A stretch of 64,000 bases of DNA. Source: an uncultured Lachnospiraceae bacterium (GTDB lineage: Bacteria; Bacillota; Clostridia; Lachnospirales; Lachnospiraceae). The position numbers were made by a program, and so were the translations under genes. Below the pieces are notes generated by a model, which had not been told where the DNA came from, made no database searches, and saw only the letters and a program-made list of their open reading frames with translations. This document shows positions 34,487-43,902 of the stretch, in pieces (positions within the stretch are counted from its first letter, which is position 1; every line of letters starts with the position of its first letter). The stretch lies in NCBI GenBank assembly GCA_910589105.1, contig CAJUST010000002.1, positions 17,987 to 81,986 of the forward strand, read 5' to 3'.

Positions 34487-34856
34487 ATGGATTCGGTTTG
34501 GGATTGTAATAGTGTTGCTGGTGTTCGGCATGTCGATTTTCTTTTTGGAAATTTTCGGGGTTTACCGTTTTAAATTTGTGCTAAACCGGATGCAGATCGC
34601 GGCGACGGGAGACACGCTTGGCATTGGGCTTTGTTTAATCGGTCTTATGGTTGCAAACGGCTGGGATGCGACGACGGCGAAGCTTGCGCTTGTGATTGTG
34701 TTTTTATGGTGCGCATCTCCCGTGTCTTCCCATATGATTGCCCGTCTGGAATATACGACGGATCAGACTTTGCTGGAAAACTGCCGTATGGTGAGCATGG
34801 AGGAAGCCGAAAAAGAAGCGGTCCGGAAAGGGGACGGGGAAGATGCAGATATTTAA
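34473..34856 (+). CDS. mnhG: Cation/proton antiporter subunit G (MrpG/MnhG)
   Basis: A 127-residue protein with the MrpG signature FEIFGVYRF-like segment and AATGDTLGIGLCLIGLM, then three helices including TTAKLALVIVFLWCASPVSSHMIAR. ATG 34473 lies 9 bp after GGGGAGGG; ATG 34467 and a TTG at 34443 are alternatives. It overlaps subunit F by 14 bp and the next gene by 14 bp. Confidence 0.92.
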   Translation: MAAIEWIRFGIVIVLLVFGMSIFFLEIFGVYRFKFVLNRMQIAATGDTLGIGLCLIGLMVANGWDATTAKLALVIVFLWCASPVSSHMIARLEYTTDQTLLENCRMVSMEEAEKEAVRKGDGEDADI

Positions 34857-35127
34857 TATGATTTTGCTCGGCTTTTTGATTGTCTGCGCTGTTTCGGTCA
34901 GTTTTTCAAAAAACCTTTTAAATTCAATTTTGATTTTTATGTCATACAGCCTGATTATGTCGATTATCTGGATATTGCTGGAATCTCCGGATCTTGCGAT
35001 TACGGAAGCGGCGGTTGGCGCCGGAGTGACGAGTATTTTGTTTTTTGTCACGCTGAAAAAAATCCATGCGCTGCGCCAAGAAGCGGAAAAGGAGGAGGAC
35101 GATGAGCCATATCAGGAAACAGAGTGA
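34843..35127 (+). CDS. DUF4040/MbhD-like antiporter subunit
   Basis: A 94-residue protein of three helices with SPDLAITEAAVGAGVTSILFF, the signature of DUF4040 (MbhD). In bacterial Mrp complexes this segment is normally the middle of the large MrpA; here it is a separate gene as in archaeal Mbh/Mbs operons. The acidic residues in the SPDLAITEA helix are part of the proton path in known structures. Confidence 0.88.
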   Translation: MQIFNMILLGFLIVCAVSVSFSKNLLNSILIFMSYSLIMSIIWILLESPDLAITEAAVGAGVTSILFFVTLKKIHALRQEAEKEEDDEPYQETE

Positions 35128-36064
35128 ATACGAAAAAACGTTTGCGTTTCATTTTTTCAGATGGCTGGGCGGAGAAAAAGATGCATTTATGGGAAATATG
35201 GAAATGCATCCCCAGAAGGAGTATGCCGAAGCGGAAACGACGATTGAAGAACGTTTAAGAGACAGAAGGCAGGCTTTGTCGGAAGTGTATGACAGAAGGC
35301 ACAATAAAGAATTGAAATTTTTTAATGTCCTATATAAGTGTATGAGCGTAGTCTTTTGCATTGCTTTGGTATTTGTGCTGGTGTATATGGTTTCCTATCT
35401 GCCAAGCGTTGGGGCGGAAGATAAACCGACGAATAATATTGTATCGGAGACTTATATATCAGATGGCTTAAAAGATACGGGAGCCGTCAATATCGTTACG
35501 GGCATGATTCTTTCGTACCGCGCGTTTGATACGTTTGGTGAGACGAATGTGCTGTTTATTGCGACTTGCTGCGTCATGATTATGCTGATGGTAGATGAGG
35601 ATAAAATTCGGGAAAATAAGGAGTCGAACGATCGTGGCTTTGAGCCGAAGAATAATTTAATCTTAAAGAAAGTTGCGACGCTTATCGTTCCGTTGGTGTT
35701 TTTGTTTGGGATCTATATTATTTTAAACGGGCACTTATCGCCGGGCGGCGGTTTTTCCGGAGGGGCGATGATTGGGGCGGGCATGATTTTATATGTTGCG
35801 GCGTTCGGTTTTGATAAGACGGAGAAGTTTTTTAATGAAAAGGTTTATAAATGTATTAAGGTGACGGCGTTAATCTGTTATGGCTGTATCGTGACGTATT
35901 ATTTCCTGACCGGCGCGAACGGATTAGAGAGTATTATCCCGCTGGGAAAAGCCGGAAAGATTTTAAGCGGCGGCATTACGCTTCCAATTAATATTTTTGT
36001 CGGATCGGAAGTGGCATGCACTATGTATGCGTTTTACGCGTTGTTTCGGAGGGGAGGATTATAA
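35102..36064 (+). CDS. mnhB: MrpB-like subunit with fused N-terminal MbhE-type segment
   Basis: A 320-residue protein. The C-terminal ~150 residues are MnhB: IYIILNGHLSPGGGFSGGAMIGAGMILY and ILSGGITLPINIFVGSEVACTMYAFYALF. The preceding part has a soluble charged N-terminus, a helix (VVFCIALVFVLVYMVSYLP), and AVNIVTGMILSYRAFDTFGETNVLF, which corresponds to MbhE, normally the end of MrpA or a separate gene. So it is an E+B fusion. ATG 35102 follows GGAGGAGGACG. Confidence 0.88.
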   Translation: MSHIRKQSEYEKTFAFHFFRWLGGEKDAFMGNMEMHPQKEYAEAETTIEERLRDRRQALSEVYDRRHNKELKFFNVLYKCMSVVFCIALVFVLVYMVSYLPSVGAEDKPTNNIVSETYISDGLKDTGAVNIVTGMILSYRAFDTFGETNVLFIATCCVMIMLMVDEDKIRENKESNDRGFEPKNNLILKKVATLIVPLVFLFGIYIILNGHLSPGGGFSGGAMIGAGMILYVAAFGFDKTEKFFNEKVYKCIKVTALICYGCIVTYYFLTGANGLESIIPLGKAGKILSGGITLPINIFVGSEVACTMYAFYALFRRGGL

Positions 36065-36438
36065 TGGGCGGACATCTGCTTGCAAACTATGCGGAAGCGG
36101 TGGCGATTCTATTGTTTGGAATTGGATTTACAAACCTGCTTTTACAGAAAAATATGATAAAAAAGATTATCGGATTGAATATTATGGACACTGCCGTTTA
36201 TCTGTTTCTTGCGGAAAAAGGCTATATCGCCGGGCATATTGCGCCGATAGTGGTAAACGGCGATGTAAGCCCGGAAACGTATATCAATCCGGTGCCAAGC
36301 GGCCTTGTGCTGACGGGGATTGTCGTGTCGGTGTCGGTGACGGCGCTTATGCTTTCTCTGACAATCCGGCTTTACCGCAGATATCATACGTTGGATTTAG
36401 ATGAAATTTCGATAAGAGTAAAGAGGGAAGAACGATAA
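36064..36438 (+). CDS. mnhC: Cation/proton antiporter subunit C (MrpC/NuoK-like)
   Basis: A 124-residue three-helix protein homologous to NuoK: VAILLFGIGFTNLLLQKNMIKKIIGLNIMDTAVYLFL and GLVLTGIVVSVSVTALMLSLTIRLYRRY. ATG 36064 overlaps the preceding TAA by one base (TAATG). The longer upstream frame is not needed. Confidence 0.93.
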   Translation: MGGHLLANYAEAVAILLFGIGFTNLLLQKNMIKKIIGLNIMDTAVYLFLAEKGYIAGHIAPIVVNGDVSPETYINPVPSGLVLTGIVVSVSVTALMLSLTIRLYRRYHTLDLDEISIRVKREER

Positions 36439-37928
36439 TGGAGATAATAAAAAATTTCCCATGCCTTTCAATCCTGCTGTGCATGTTTGCGGCGATTATC
36501 AGTTCAGCGTTGAAAGGCAGGGGAGCAAGATGGCTTAATTCCTTTGTAATAGCGGCAGTCAGCGTCTTGTCATTTGCCGTATTGTATTTGACGATCACGA
36601 CAAAAGAAAGCTATGTCTATGTGATGGGGCATTTTCCGGCGCCGTTTGGGAATGAAATCCGTTTTGGTTCTTTAGAAGCCGGAATGGCGTTATTTTTCTG
36701 TGTAATTATGATGCTTTCTTTAAATGGGGGAAGAAAGAAATTACTGCTTGAAATCAATCCCGCCAAGGAAAACCTCTATTACATTATGGTGGATTTGCTT
36801 TTGAGTTCTCTTTTGGCGCTTGTGTATACGAACGACTTGTTTACTGCGTATGTTTTTGTAGAGATAAATACAATTTCCGCCTGCGGATTAATTATGATTA
36901 CGGAGCGGGGGCATACGATTGAAGCGGCAACGCGTTATATGATTATGAGCCTATTGGGTTCCGGGCTTTTTTTAATTGGAATCTGCCTGCTTTACGATTT
37001 GACAGGGCATCTTTTAATGAGCAATATCAAGGCGGGCATTGATGCGATTGTGGCAAACGGGACGTACCATACGCCGCTTTTAGTTACGATTGCGCTGATT
37101 GTCGTCGGGCTTGCAATTAAAAGCGCGCTGTTTCCGTTCCATGCGTGGCTCCCGAACGCTTATGGGTATTCCACGGTTTCTTCCGCGGCGATTTTGTCAA
37201 GCCTTGTTTCAAAAGGGTATATTTTTTTACTGATTAAGATTATTTACCGCGTAATAGGATTTGATACATTTAGGGACAGTAAAATTATTAATGTTCTTTT
37301 TGTGTTTGGCCTTGCCGGCATGATTATGGGCTCTTTGAGCGCAATACGGGAAAATGACATTCGCAGAATGATTTCATTTTCATCTGTGGCGCAGATTGGC
37401 TATATCTATATGGGGTTTGGGCTTGGCACGGCGGTCGGCATGGTGGCGTCTGTGTTCCATATGCTGTCCCATGCGGCGACAAAATCACTTTTGTTTGTTT
37501 CCGGTTCGGGCCTTACTGATGTGTCGGGGGGCCATAAGGAGTTTTTGGAGCTGACCGGCTCGGCTTACCGCAATATATGCGCAGGTCTTGCGTTTACCGT
37601 CGGTTCGCTTTCTATGGTAGGCATTCCGGTTTTTTCTGGATTTGTCAGTAAGCTTTTGTTTTCACAAGCGGCGATTTTAAATGAACATAAAGTGCTTCCG
37701 ACGTTAATTGCCCTTGCCATCAGCACGATTTTAAATACCATTTATTTTATGAAAACAGTGATTCGGATTTATACTCCGGCGCATGGCAAATACGCATCGG
37801 CGTCATGGAAGGAAAATCCGGCGTATGCCGTTACGCTGTTGTTGTTTATTATATTGAATGTTGTGCTTGGCATGTGTTCACAGCCGATTACGGACTGGAT
37901 TGCGCAGGGATTATCCGTTTTTGCATAG
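36438..37928 (+). CDS. mnhD: Antiporter-like subunit 1 (MrpD/NuoN-type)
   Basis: A 496-residue protein of about 14 helices in the Proton_antipo_M family. Proton-path residues are visible: Glu in TAYVFVEINTISAC (TM5) and Lys in GLAIKSALFPFHAWLPNAYG (TM7), plus the TM8-type SSAAILSSLVSKGYIF. First of four such subunits in this operon. Start and stop overlap flanking genes closely (ATG overlaps the mnhC stop). Confidence 0.92.
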   Translation: MEIIKNFPCLSILLCMFAAIISSALKGRGARWLNSFVIAAVSVLSFAVLYLTITTKESYVYVMGHFPAPFGNEIRFGSLEAGMALFFCVIMMLSLNGGRKKLLLEINPAKENLYYIMVDLLLSSLLALVYTNDLFTAYVFVEINTISACGLIMITERGHTIEAATRYMIMSLLGSGLFLIGICLLYDLTGHLLMSNIKAGIDAIVANGTYHTPLLVTIALIVVGLAIKSALFPFHAWLPNAYGYSTVSSAAILSSLVSKGYIFLLIKIIYRVIGFDTFRDSKIINVLFVFGLAGMIMGSLSAIRENDIRRMISFSSVAQIGYIYMGFGLGTAVGMVASVFHMLSHAATKSLLFVSGSGLTDVSGGHKEFLELTGSAYRNICAGLAFTVGSLSMVGIPVFSGFVSKLLFSQAAILNEHKVLPTLIALAISTILNTIYFMKTVIRIYTPAHGKYASASWKENPAYAVTLLLFIILNVVLGMCSQPITDWIAQGLSVFA

Positions 37929-37940
37929 GAGGAGAGAGAC

Positions 37941-39413
37941 ATGGAGCAACTGTTGCTTTGGCCGGTATTTTGCCCAATTCTGGCAGGGATTGCATTATTG
38001 TTTAAAAAGGAATTTAAACAGAGGAAAACATTGCTTGTTTTTGTGGGAAGCATTCTGCTTGTCAGCGGTATTTTAGCAATCTATGGGATTTTTGCAGTGG
38101 AGGGCGGCGTGACTTTATTTTACCTGACTAAGACGCTTCCGGTTTATTTTAAGCTGGATATGCTGGGAAAGTTTTTTACGTTTGTCGTTGTCATTGTCTG
38201 GATTTTAGCGGGCTTTTTTTCCTTTGAATATATGAAGCATGAAAAAAATGAAAAACGGTATTACGCATTTTACCTGATTGTATTTGGCGTATTGATTGGT
38301 CTGGATTTTTCAGGAAATTTGATTACCATGTATCTGTTTTATGAGTTTATGACGCTGACTTCCATGCCGCTTGTCCTGCATAACCAGTCAAGGGAAGCGG
38401 TGATGGCGGCTTTGAAATACCTTTTCTTTTCATTTGCGGGCGCATATATGGCGTTGTTTGGCGTTTATTTTATTTCCCGTTATGGGACGACGCTTGAATT
38501 TACGGCAGGCGGCGTAATTGAAGCAGGCGTTTTGCAGCAGCATAGCGCGTTGTTTTTGACAGTCACGATGTGTATGCTGATAGGATTTGGCGTAAAAGCA
38601 GGCATGTTTCCATTGCACGCGTGGCTTCCTGCCGCGCATCCGGTCGCTCCGGGGCCTGCATCCGCCGTGTTGTCCGGCATTATTGTAAAGGGCGGCGTAT
38701 TGGCGGTTATCCGTGTGGTTTACCAGCTTATCGGCGTTGAGTTTTTACGCGGGAGCATTGTGCAGACGGTGTGGATGGCATTAACGCTTATCACGGTGTT
38801 TATGGGTTCCATGCTTGCATTCAGAGAGCCTGTGTTAAAAAAGCGGCTTGCGTATTCAACAGTCAGCCAGCTTTCCTATATTTTGTTTGGGTTATCGGTT
38901 ATGCAGCCGCAGGCGCTGACCGGATCTCTTTTGCATGTGGCGGCTCACGCGTTTATAAAAACGGCTCTGTTTTTGGGCGCATCGGCGGTGATTTACCGGA
39001 CAGGCGCGACGCGGGTGGAAGATTTAAGGGGCATTGGAAAGGGAATGCCTGTGACAATCTGGTGTTATACGATTGTTTCACTGGGGCTGATTGGGATTCC
39101 GCCTTTAAGCGGGTTTATTAGCAAATGGTATTTGGCGACGGGGGCGCTTGATTCCGGAATGGCTGTTTTTTCGTGGCTTGGGCCTGTTACGCTTTTAGTC
39201 AGCGCGCTGCTTACGGCGGGTTATCTTCTTCCGGTTACGATGCAAGGGTTTTTTCCGGGGGAAGGGTATGACTGGAAACGGTTTGCAGGCAAAGAACCGT
39301 CTTATCTTATGCTTGTTCCCCTGCTTGCGTTGGCGGTTTTGACAATTCTCATTGGCGTTTTGCCAAATGGGCTGACAGAAGAATTTGCGGCGTTTGCCGC
39401 CCAAGTGATGTAA
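37941..39413 (+). CDS. Antiporter-like subunit 2 (NuoM/MrpD-type)
   Basis: A 490-residue Proton_antipo_M protein. Glu is present in TMYLFYEFMTLTSMPL and Lys in GFGVKAGMFPLHAWLPAAHPVAPGPASAVLSG, the two charges that relay protons in this family. AGGAGAG precedes the ATG, 12 bp after the previous stop. Sequence phrases differ enough from subunits 1, 3 and 4 that this is not a recent duplication of any one of them, though it is closest in feel to subunit 3. Confidence 0.92.
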   Translation: MEQLLLWPVFCPILAGIALLFKKEFKQRKTLLVFVGSILLVSGILAIYGIFAVEGGVTLFYLTKTLPVYFKLDMLGKFFTFVVVIVWILAGFFSFEYMKHEKNEKRYYAFYLIVFGVLIGLDFSGNLITMYLFYEFMTLTSMPLVLHNQSREAVMAALKYLFFSFAGAYMALFGVYFISRYGTTLEFTAGGVIEAGVLQQHSALFLTVTMCMLIGFGVKAGMFPLHAWLPAAHPVAPGPASAVLSGIIVKGGVLAVIRVVYQLIGVEFLRGSIVQTVWMALTLITVFMGSMLAFREPVLKKRLAYSTVSQLSYILFGLSVMQPQALTGSLLHVAAHAFIKTALFLGASAVIYRTGATRVEDLRGIGKGMPVTIWCYTIVSLGLIGIPPLSGFISKWYLATGALDSGMAVFSWLGPVTLLVSALLTAGYLLPVTMQGFFPGEGYDWKRFAGKEPSYLMLVPLLALAVLTILIGVLPNGLTEEFAAFAAQVM

Positions 39414-39425
39414 GGAGGGGAATCT

Positions 39426-40901
39426 ATGAGCGCAATTTATTTATTTATCGTAATACTGATTCCCTGCATTGGCGGCGCCCTGACGGCGGTTATCCCTTGG
39501 AAAAAGCGGATTTATATGCTGATTTATCTGGAGTTTGTCGTAACGCTTACTTCGGCGCTGGTCTGGATGCTTTTATTAAACCGTCCGGACGGGTCTTTTA
39601 CGCTTTTAAATTTTGCCGGAAATTTAAAAATCGCTTTTCAGTTAGACGGGCTTGGCTGTATTTTTGCAGGATTGATTTCTTTTTTATGGCCGCTTGCCGT
39701 GTTGTATTCGTTTGAATATATGACAAAAGAGAAACATGAGAAAGTGTTTTTCATGTTTTATACGATTACTTACGGGGTAACGCTTGGGATTGCTTTAGCG
39801 GATAATTTTCTGACAATGTATTGCTTTTATGAAATGCTTACGCTTGTGACAGTTCCTTTAGTTATGCACACGCTGACGCGGGAGGCGGTTTTGGCAAGCC
39901 GGAAGTATTTGTATTATTCGATTGGCGGCGCGGCGTTTGCTTTTATCGGCATGATTTTTATTCTGGTATTTGGGCAGACTTCAGATTTTGCATTAGGTGG
40001 GGTGTTAAATCCCGAAGCGATTGTGGGCCATGAGAATATTTTTCTTTTGATTTATGTATTCAGTTTTTTTGGCTTTGGCGTAAAAGCGGCAATCTGCCCG
40101 CTTAATTCATGGCTGCCTCAGGCAGGCGTTGCGCCTACGCCGGTAACGGCGCTTCTTCATGCAGTGGCAGTCGTAAAATCCGGCGCGTTTGCAATTATGC
40201 GTCTGACATTTTACTGTTTTGGCGTTGGTTTTTTGAAAGGGACGTGGGCGCAATATCTTCTGATGGCGGTAGTGATGTTTACGGTTGTCTATGGATGCAG
40301 TATGGCGCTAAAAGAGACGCATTTGAAACGCCGCCTTGCATATTCGACAATCAGTAATCTGTCTTATATTTTATTTGGCGTGACAATTATGACTCCGCTT
40401 GGGCTGGCGGCGGCTTTAAGCCATATGGTGTTCCATGCGTTTATGAAAATCGCATCCTTTTTTTGCGCGGGCGCCATTATGCATCAGACAGAGCGCCATT
40501 ATATCCATCAGTTAGATGGGTTTGGAAGAAAAATGCCAAAGGTGTTTGCGGTGTTTACGGTTTCTTCTCTTGCGCTGATGGGCGTGCCCGGTTTATGTGG
40601 GTTTATCAGTAAGTGGAATCTGGCTTCTGCCGCATTGGAAAGTGAAGAAGTCATTGCTTATGTTGGCGTGGGCGCTTTATTAGTCTCTGCCCTTCTTACG
40701 GCAATGTATATGCTGACGATTGTTGCGCGGGCATATTTTCCAAGCGCGGATTTTGATTATAATACGATAAAAGACGTCAAAGACCCGAATTGGCTGATGC
40801 TTGCGCCATTGTTTATTTTTGTGGCGGGCATGGCAGTGTTTGGGCTGCATTCTGCTCCGTTTATGGAAATTGTAACAGCGGTTGCAGAGGGGAGTTTTTA
40901 G
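39426..40901 (+). CDS. Antiporter-like subunit 3 (NuoM/MrpD-type)
   Basis: A 491-residue Proton_antipo_M protein with Glu in TMYCFYEMLTLVTVPLVMH and Lys in GFGVKAAICPLNSWLPQAGVAPTPVTALL. It also has HMVFHAFMKIASFFCAGAI and GVPGLCGFISKWNLA, as in NuoM/NuoL. The WLPxAHP motif of its neighbours is replaced by WLPQAGVAPTP. AAGGAGGGG lies 6 bp before the ATG. Confidence 0.92.
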   Translation: MSAIYLFIVILIPCIGGALTAVIPWKKRIYMLIYLEFVVTLTSALVWMLLLNRPDGSFTLLNFAGNLKIAFQLDGLGCIFAGLISFLWPLAVLYSFEYMTKEKHEKVFFMFYTITYGVTLGIALADNFLTMYCFYEMLTLVTVPLVMHTLTREAVLASRKYLYYSIGGAAFAFIGMIFILVFGQTSDFALGGVLNPEAIVGHENIFLLIYVFSFFGFGVKAAICPLNSWLPQAGVAPTPVTALLHAVAVVKSGAFAIMRLTFYCFGVGFLKGTWAQYLLMAVVMFTVVYGCSMALKETHLKRRLAYSTISNLSYILFGVTIMTPLGLAAALSHMVFHAFMKIASFFCAGAIMHQTERHYIHQLDGFGRKMPKVFAVFTVSSLALMGVPGLCGFISKWNLASAALESEEVIAYVGVGALLVSALLTAMYMLTIVARAYFPSADFDYNTIKDVKDPNWLMLAPLFIFVAGMAVFGLHSAPFMEIVTAVAEGSF

Positions 40902-40912
40902 GAGGATTTCAT

Positions 40913-43006
40913 ATGGAAGGATTGTATATGGCTCTGCTTACCGTTCCGTCGGCAGCGGCAGCGGCGGTTTTTCTGGCGGACTGGAAGGCGCAAAAGGCGG
41001 CGGAACAGAACGCGGCTTTTAGAAATCTTAGGGATGCGCTGGCAATCGGCGCGGGAGCGTTTATATTTATCTTAATGTGCATTTTGGCGCAGCAGGGCAT
41101 GGGAAGTGAATTGTATGCGCCGGGCATTTGCGGGCTCGGACTGCATTTTTGCCTTGACGGGTTTCGCGGCGTATATGGGATTGTAGCAGCCTTTATGTGG
41201 ATGATGACGCTTTTATTTTCACGGGAATATCTGGGGCATGAGAAGCATTTGGGAAGATATTATTTTTTTCAGTTGGTTACGCTGAATGCGACGCTTGGGG
41301 TGTTCTTATCTGCGGATTTATTTACGACATTTATCTTTTTTGAAATTATGTCCTTTACTTCCTATGTCTGGGTGGCGCAGGAAGAAACGAAGGGCGCGTT
41401 AAAAGCGGCCGAGACGTATCTGGCAGTTGCCGTAATTGGCGGATTGGTTCTTTTGATGGGATTGTTTTTGCTTTATCATACGCTTGGGACGCTTGAAATG
41501 TCTGAATTGCTCTCTGCGGCTGCCGCCTGCGAAGATAAGGGCGTTTTATATATTGCGGGCGTTTGCGCATTGGTTGGATTTGGGGCAAAAGCGGGGGCGT
41601 TTCCACTGCATATCTGGCTTCCAAAAGCCCATCCGGTCGCTCCGGCTCCGGCTTCTGCGCTGTTGTCCGGCATTTTAACAAAAGCGGGCGTTTTTGGCAT
41701 TTTGGCTGTCAGCAGTAATATTTTTTTGCATGACCAGAGGTGGGGGCTGCTGTTGCTCTTTTTAGGTCTTTGCACAATGTTTGGCGGCGCGCTTTTGGCA
41801 GTGTTTTCTGTGGATTTGAAACGGACGCTTGCATGTTCTTCCATGTCACAGATTGGTTTTATCCTGACAGGCATTGGGATGCAGGGGATTTTAGGCGAAG
41901 AAAACGGGCTTGCCGCGCGTGGGACTCTTTTGCATATGGTGAACCATTCGTTGATTAAACTGGCGCTTTTTATGATTGCCGGAGTTGTCGTTATGAATCT
42001 GCATAAACTGGATTTGAATGACATTCGGGGATTTGGCAGGAAAAAGCCGTTGTTAAACGCCTGTTTCCTTGCAGGCGCGCTTGGGATTTCGGGCATTCCG
42101 CTGTTTAACGGGTATATCAGCAAAACGCTTCTGCATGAAAGCATTGTGGAAGGCGCAGAACTGGCTGTGGAATTGTCTGGTTTTTTGAAAGCGGCAGAGT
42201 GGGTGTTTTTATTTAGCGGCGGAATGACGCTTGCTTATATGACGAAATTATATGTTGCCCTCTTTGTAGAGAAAAACAGCAGCGTAAAGGAACAGAAGCG
42301 GTTTGACGGCATGAGAAAGTATATGAATCCAATCAGCGCGTTTGCGATTGTGGGAAGTTCGGCAATCCTTCCGGTTCTTGGATTTTTGCCTCATCTTGTG
42401 ACGGACAAAATTGCAGATTTGGGACAGGGATTTATGAATTTTAATGGGGAAATCCATGCAGTTTCTTATTTTAGTTTCGAAAACTTAAAAGGCGGGCTGA
42501 TTTCGATTGGAATTGGGGCGGCGTTATACTGGTGTATCCGTAAATTCCTTATGGCGGAGAAACAAGGGATTCGTGAATACCGCAACTGCTGGCCAGACTG
42601 GCTTGATATGGAAGGATTGATTTACCGGCCGCTTTTGCTTACAGCGCTTCCATTTTTGGCAAGAGTGTTTTGCAGGATTTTTGACAGTCTTGTGGACGGG
42701 ATTGTGGTATTATTGCGGAAAACCATATATCGTGACCGTAAGATTCCACACGAACTGCCGGAGGGCTCGGAGTTTACGCATTTGCTTGGCGAGGCGCTGG
42801 ACTGGCTGAGGAATAAGAAACGCCGGATTTTAAGGCGGCCTGCGCCGGAGCATGAAGTATCTTTTGAGCATAGACTTGCAATGCAGAGGGAAAAAATTAT
42901 GGAAACAAATACGATTATCCAAAGGAGTTTGTCGTTTGGATTGCTTCTGTTTTATGTAGGGCTTGTATTTACGTTGATTTATCTGCTCTATTTAGGAAAA
43001 GGCTAA
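40913..43006 (+). CDS. Antiporter-like subunit 4 (large, NuoL/MrpA-type)
   Basis: A 697-residue protein starting at ATG 40913 after AGGAGG. The first ~490 residues are a Proton_antipo_M domain with Glu in TFIFFEIMSFTSYVW and Lys in GFGAKAGAFPLHIWLPKAHPVAPAPASALLSG. A further ~200 residues (from about GGLISIGIGAALYWCIRK) contain a lateral-helix-like region, conserved in NuoL/MrpA and Mbh-type relatives, a basic soluble stretch and a final transmembrane helix. Last gene of the operon; a terminator follows. Confidence 0.9.
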   Translation: MEGLYMALLTVPSAAAAAVFLADWKAQKAAEQNAAFRNLRDALAIGAGAFIFILMCILAQQGMGSELYAPGICGLGLHFCLDGFRGVYGIVAAFMWMMTLLFSREYLGHEKHLGRYYFFQLVTLNATLGVFLSADLFTTFIFFEIMSFTSYVWVAQEETKGALKAAETYLAVAVIGGLVLLMGLFLLYHTLGTLEMSELLSAAAACEDKGVLYIAGVCALVGFGAKAGAFPLHIWLPKAHPVAPAPASALLSGILTKAGVFGILAVSSNIFLHDQRWGLLLLFLGLCTMFGGALLAVFSVDLKRTLACSSMSQIGFILTGIGMQGILGEENGLAARGTLLHMVNHSLIKLALFMIAGVVVMNLHKLDLNDIRGFGRKKPLLNACFLAGALGISGIPLFNGYISKTLLHESIVEGAELAVELSGFLKAAEWVFLFSGGMTLAYMTKLYVALFVEKNSSVKEQKRFDGMRKYMNPISAFAIVGSSAILPVLGFLPHLVTDKIADLGQGFMNFNGEIHAVSYFSFENLKGGLISIGIGAALYWCIRKFLMAEKQGIREYRNCWPDWLDMEGLIYRPLLLTALPFLARVFCRIFDSLVDGIVVLLRKTIYRDRKIPHELPEGSEFTHLLGEALDWLRNKKRRILRRPAPEHEVSFEHRLAMQREKIMETNTIIQRSLSFGLLLFYVGLVFTLIYLLYLGKG

Positions 43007-43141
43007 GTATAGTATATATAAAAATCCGCGGGATAGATTTTATTGTCTGTCCGGCGGATTTTTTGACGATGTATGAGATCGGGAATGCAGGGGATTTGGG
43101 ATAAATGATTGAATATTAACAGTGAGTTTAGTATATTATAT
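43007..43141 (+). terminator. Terminator of the antiporter operon and short spacer
   Basis: AAAATCCGC (43020-43028) pairs imperfectly with GCGGATTTT (43054-43062), followed by TTGA; the inner arms GGATAGA/TGTCTGTCC extend the stem. The remaining ~75 bp up to the Rpn remnant shows nothing further. Confidence 0.7.
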
Positions 43142-43792
43142 GACAAAATCGGTTTTGTAAATGATGCAAAGAAGCTGTATATGATATTGAAATGCAGGCA
43201 GTCAATACAAAAGAGCTTCCAAAACGCGCAAGATATTATCAAAGTATGATTGATTTGCAGATGTTAGACAAAGGGTTACATTATAAGTATTTAAAACCTT
43301 ATTATATCATTTTTACCTGCCCATTTGATGCATTTCAAAAAGGAAGGCATATCTATATTTTTGAAAATAGTTGTATGAAAGAAAAAAGCCTTGCATTAGA
43401 AGATGGCGTCACGAAGATATTTTTATATGCAGACAATGAACTCGATGACGTTCGTCTTGAATTAAAAGTGTTTTTGGATTATGTGGCTGGAATACATTCA
43501 GAAGATGCTTTTACCAAACAGTTAGAGGAAGCAGTTGAAAAAGCGAAAAAAAATCGGAGATAGAGGCATGAAATATGACGTTATTAATGAGGGATCGGGA
43601 AAATTTGGAAAAAGGCAGGATCGAAGGAAAACGGGAAGGGAAGATCGAAGGGGAAGCAATCGGGATAAAAAATACGCTTTCTTTGATTCAAAAACTTATG
43701 GAGAACGGGCATTTGGAGGAGATTAAAAAATTCAGGAGGATAAGGAGTACTGTGAAAAATTGTTTCGGGAATACCATGTTTTGAATGAATAA
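43142..43792 (+). pseudogene. Decayed Rpn-family PD-(D/E)XK nuclease/transposase gene
   Basis: Pieces of one protein are spread over all three frames. In order: DKIGFVNDAK (from 43142), shift near 43168, AVYDIEMQAVNTKELPKRARYYQSMID through LEEAVEKAKKNR, then a stop (43561-43563), shift, MTLLMRDRENLEKGRIEGKREGKIEG (from 43575), shift near 43730, and EDKEYCEKLFREYHVLNE ending at 43792. 'YDIEMQ' and 'DYVAG' are typical of Rpn-type recombination-promoting nucleases. The N-terminal third is missing. At least three frameshifts and a deletion make it non-functional. A shorter frame from 43192 should not be annotated as an intact gene. Confidence 0.85.
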
Positions 43793-43902
43793 CGGGGCGG
43801 CAGAGTTAGGGAAGAATGTTTTTGCATTCCGTCTTGTGCAATGGAAAATTTTGTGTTATGGTAAATATAACAAATTGCGCAAACACAGAGAGGAGGTTAT
43901 TT

